Positions 22,133-24,357 of a stretch of 24,357 nt of DNA are shown here, piece by piece (the first letter of the stretch is position 1; every line of letters starts with the position of its first letter). Both the position numbers and the translations under genes were made by a program. The DNA lies in contig BNWW01000036.1 in NCBI GenBank assembly GCA_025999115.1, forward strand, positions 1 to 24,357, written 5' to 3'. The stretch is from Bacteroidia bacterium (lineage in GTDB: Bacteria > Bacteroidota > Bacteroidia > Bacteroidales > Azobacteroidaceae). A model generated the notes under the pieces. The model saw nothing but the letters and a program-made list of their open reading frames with translations, was not told the origin of the DNA and searched no databases.

Positions 22133-22983
22133 CTAAGCCTGTGGGCTACTATTATAACCGTTTTATCTTTATAAAAAGGAATCAAATTTTCGATGATTGC
22201 CTTTTCATTATTTGCATCCAAAGCATTGGTTGCCTCGTCGAAAAACAAAAATTTCGGATTTTTATAGACCGCCCGGGCGATCAATATTCGCTGCTTTTGT
22301 CCTTGGCTTATATTTTGTCCTTCACTACCGATTACGGTATCATATTTTAAAGGTAAACTCTCAATAAAACTTCTTATATTAGCTGTTTCGACGGCATATA
22401 CTAAACGCTTCTTGTCTATTACGTCGTCGGTTACGGCTATATTGCGGGCAATACTGTCGGCGAAAATAAAACCATCTTGCATAACGACTCCACAATGATT
22501 GCGCCAATTGATTGTATTTATGTCGGAAAGGTTAGTATTACCGATTTGGATATTTCCACTAACAGGTTCATAGTATTGCAGTAACAATTTGATTAGAGTA
22601 GTTTTACCACTACCGCTGGCTCCGACGATTGCGGTTATTTTTCCGGCAGGGATATTTAAATGGATGTTATCAATTACCTTGGGAGAACGAGGGCCTTCGT
22701 ATTGAAATGTAAGATTGGATAATTGAATTTCACTATTATCCGGTATTACAGTTATTTTATGATTGTCATTATTTTCTTCTTTGCGATTTTGTATTTCATT
22801 AATTCGGTCTAAACTGATTTTTGTATCTTGATAATCTTGTATAAGTTTGACAAGCTGTTCGATAGGAGTATTTAATTGTCCAATAATATATTGCGTTGCT
22901 AACATCATACCGAGTGTCATTTGAAGAATACAAGGTAAGAGTGCTTTGGTGTCGTGTTGATGAACAATCGGGAATTTACTCAT
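22096..22983 (-). pseudogene. Peptidase-containing ABC exporter (PCAT), internally deleted and truncated
   Basis: The complete ATPase domain is visible: GASGSGKTTL (Walker A), VVMQDGF (Q-loop), ISQGQKQR (signature), FLFFDEATNALD (Walker B) and IIVAHRL (H-loop). Only the last membrane segment precedes it (MTLGMMLATQYIIGQLNTPIEQL, typical of bacteriocin exporters). The first 13 residues, MSKFPIVHQHDTK, look like the beginning of a C39 leader peptidase, but the catalytic-Cys motif and all the sequence up to the last helix are gone. Directly after AHRL the sequence changes to that of the HlyD adaptor, out of frame, ending 12 residues later. So at least two deletions have removed both flanks of the ATPase. 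A full-length PCAT is about 700 aa; this has 295. Confidence 0.75.
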
Positions 22984-22992
22984 AGTTTTGAT

Positions 22993-24357
22993 TTATTTAA
23001 ATAAACCGGAGTCCGAATCACCGTTATTTATTAATTTTTCCGGATTCCGGTATTCTTTGCCCGAATGAAAAGTATAAGAAATCCCAAGGGTAAACATATT
23101 TTTGTTGTCGTAGATATTCCGGAAAGAAGAATAGGAAACAACACTTGCCGGTATAGTTTCCGAGAGGTATTGCGCAGGAGTAAGCGCAAACAGTAAACTG
23201 CTCCAGACAGAAAAGTTTTTTTGAGTATATCGCAATGTAAAATGAGAGTGGTTTTCATTTTTTATAAGATAAACTCCCAACAAATCTTTGCTTACAATGT
23301 TTCCTCTGTAAGACGCTGCAAATTTTCCGATTTTCAACAGTATTTCATACCACAGAGGCGTATATAAATGTGAAAAATGATCGATAATATCATTTGTAAC
23401 AAAAGATTTTGATATTTCCCCATCCAGTTTAACAGTAAGTAAATTATTTCCAAAAGGTTTTAACGCTCCGGAATAAACTACGCCGTAAACTTGCATATTT
23501 TTGTCATTCAATGATGTAAGCAGGTAATAATCATCTGTTTTCACATAATATGAATTGATGTCGTTTTTTGTACGAACTGCAACAACATTCAAATCTAAAT
23601 CCAATCTTTTGTTTACAAACTGATAATTGAGAAGATAGAGTTGAGAAATACTGTTTTGAAGATAGGGATTGCCTTTTCTTAAGATATTATCGGTAATGAA
23701 AATTACGTTATCGCTTTGTTCGGCAATATTGGGTTCTTCGGTTGTTTGTGCGAAATGTAAACGAATGGAATTATTGTTATTCACTTGGTATCCAATTAAT
23801 ATATCCGGACGAAAAATCCACGAAGAATATTGATGGCTTGCATTATTATTTTGCTTGTATAAAAGCCCGGCGCTTATCCGGTAGGTAAAATGATTGATTC
23901 CACCGGCGTATTCGCCATAGAGATAATCGTTAAAATAAAAAGAAGAATAGTCTTTATTGTCGAAACTGTTATCAACCTTTGAATCCATTTTGTATGTTTC
24001 CAATTTATTACCGATGCTGATTTTACCGGTTCCGGTTGTTTTTTCGTAAACCGCTTCGCTAATCAAAGAATATTTCCGGTTAGTTAAATTCATTTTATCA
24101 TCTAATTCCAAATGATTATTTATTAGATTATATTCCTGATTTACAATAGATTGAATTGAAGAAAACAAATTACCTACCGCATCAATTGTAATGGATTGCT
24201 TATTTTTCAATTGTTTCCAAAAATACAAATTAAGCGCAGGATTAAAGGTTTCGCTTTTTTCTGTTTTATTGCCTTTTCTGCCGTTTTCGTTGTTTGTAAT
24301 TTCTATTTCCGAATCATCTCTTCTGTACTGGAAATGCAAATTGGGCGAAAATTTTAC
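22993..24357 (-). CDS. Outer-membrane beta-barrel (TonB-receptor-like) protein, partial
   Basis: The frame is open to the right edge, so the N-terminus is outside the window; the visible 454 residues are alternating amphipathic strands with frequent aromatic ends (SSFYFNDYLYGEYAGGINHF, FRPDILIGYQVNNNNSIRLHF, FTLGISYTFHSGKEYRNP). This fits the outer-membrane beta-barrel family found in Bacteroidetes next to peptide exporters. The motif FAQTTEEPNIAEQSDN...RKGNPYLQN matches the TonB-receptor pattern where strands are linked by 'P...L.P...GNP.L.P'. Its stop lies 9 bases before the ABC remnant, so they were one operon. It may be the outer-membrane exit or receptor for a secreted peptide. The remainder appears undamaged. 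Confidence 0.75.
   Translation of the reverse strand, partial: VKFSPNLHFQYRRDDSEIEITNNENGRKGNKTEKSETFNPALNLYFWKQLKNKQSITIDAVGNLFSSIQSIVNQEYNLINNHLELDDKMNLTNRKYSLISEAVYEKTTGTGKISIGNKLETYKMDSKVDNSFDNKDYSSFYFNDYLYGEYAGGINHFTYRISAGLLYKQNNNASHQYSSWIFRPDILIGYQVNNNNSIRLHFAQTTEEPNIAEQSDNVIFITDNILRKGNPYLQNSISQLYLLNYQFVNKRLDLDLNVVAVRTKNDINSYYVKTDDYYLLTSLNDKNMQVYGVVYSGALKPFGNNLLTVKLDGEISKSFVTNDIIDHFSHLYTPLWYEILLKIGKFAASYRGNIVSKDLLGVYLIKNENHSHFTLRYTQKNFSVWSSLLFALTPAQYLSETIPASVVSYSSFRNIYDNKNMFTLGISYTFHSGKEYRNPEKLINNGDSDSGLFK

Noticed and set aside
1..24357. CRISPR array, rRNA genes or a complete insertion sequence
   Set aside because: I saw no regularly spaced repeats of 25-40 bases with unique spacers, no rRNA sequence and no transposase gene with terminal inverted repeats.

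Overview
The window reads as chromosomal DNA of a T9SS-bearing member of the order Bacteroidales, not a typical Bacteroides. The evidence is three proteins with type IX secretion C-terminal domains, a SusC-type TonB receptor fragment, VirE_N/primase mobile-element genes, promoters of the Bacteroidetes form (TTG, about 20 bases, TAnnTTTG), and the DAHP synthase/chorismate mutase fusion common in this phylum. I cannot name a genus. Several families of small repeats have settled at gene ends.

Layout. 1-1743 is the right end of an integrated element: a primase C-terminus, a VirE_N/primase protein and a gene-free stretch with repeats, abutting the 3' end of tRNA-Asn (1744-1817, minus), which is probably its attachment site. 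1905-8583 is a tightly packed plus-strand run: S41 protease, MATE exporter, cytidylate-kinase-like protein, ApbE, an unrecognised 98-aa ORF, a divergent PP2C-like protein and serine acetyltransferase. An M3 lipoprotein peptidase (8623-10737) follows and ends at a strong hairpin. 10856-16100 is a minus-strand group of secreted proteins: a small membrane-anchored protein, a T9SS protein, a GH13 alpha-amylase and a starch-binding T9SS protein. 16385-17550 is decayed DNA with a GC-rich SusC fragment.

17552-21721 is the most interesting part: a complete Phe/Tyr operon (prephenate dehydratase, aminotransferase, DAHP synthase fused to chorismate mutase, prephenate dehydrogenase). It is preceded by a promoter, a 24-codon leader peptide packed with Phe and Tyr codons, and two mutually exclusive RNA hairpins, one of them a terminator with nine Ts just before pheA. 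This is a textbook layout for ribosome-mediated attenuation sensing Phe and Tyr together.

21698-24357 (minus) is a damaged peptide/bacteriocin export locus. An outer-membrane barrel gene, open at the window edge, is followed by an ABC exporter cut down to a few N-terminal residues, the last membrane segment and the ATPase, which runs directly into an HlyD-type adaptor lacking its start.

Three short hairpins (10758-10804, 14023-14043, 19773-19793) form one REP-like family whose stems differ by compensating changes while the loop keeps GC(T/A)TGAC. Two of them sit inside larger terminator-like stems.
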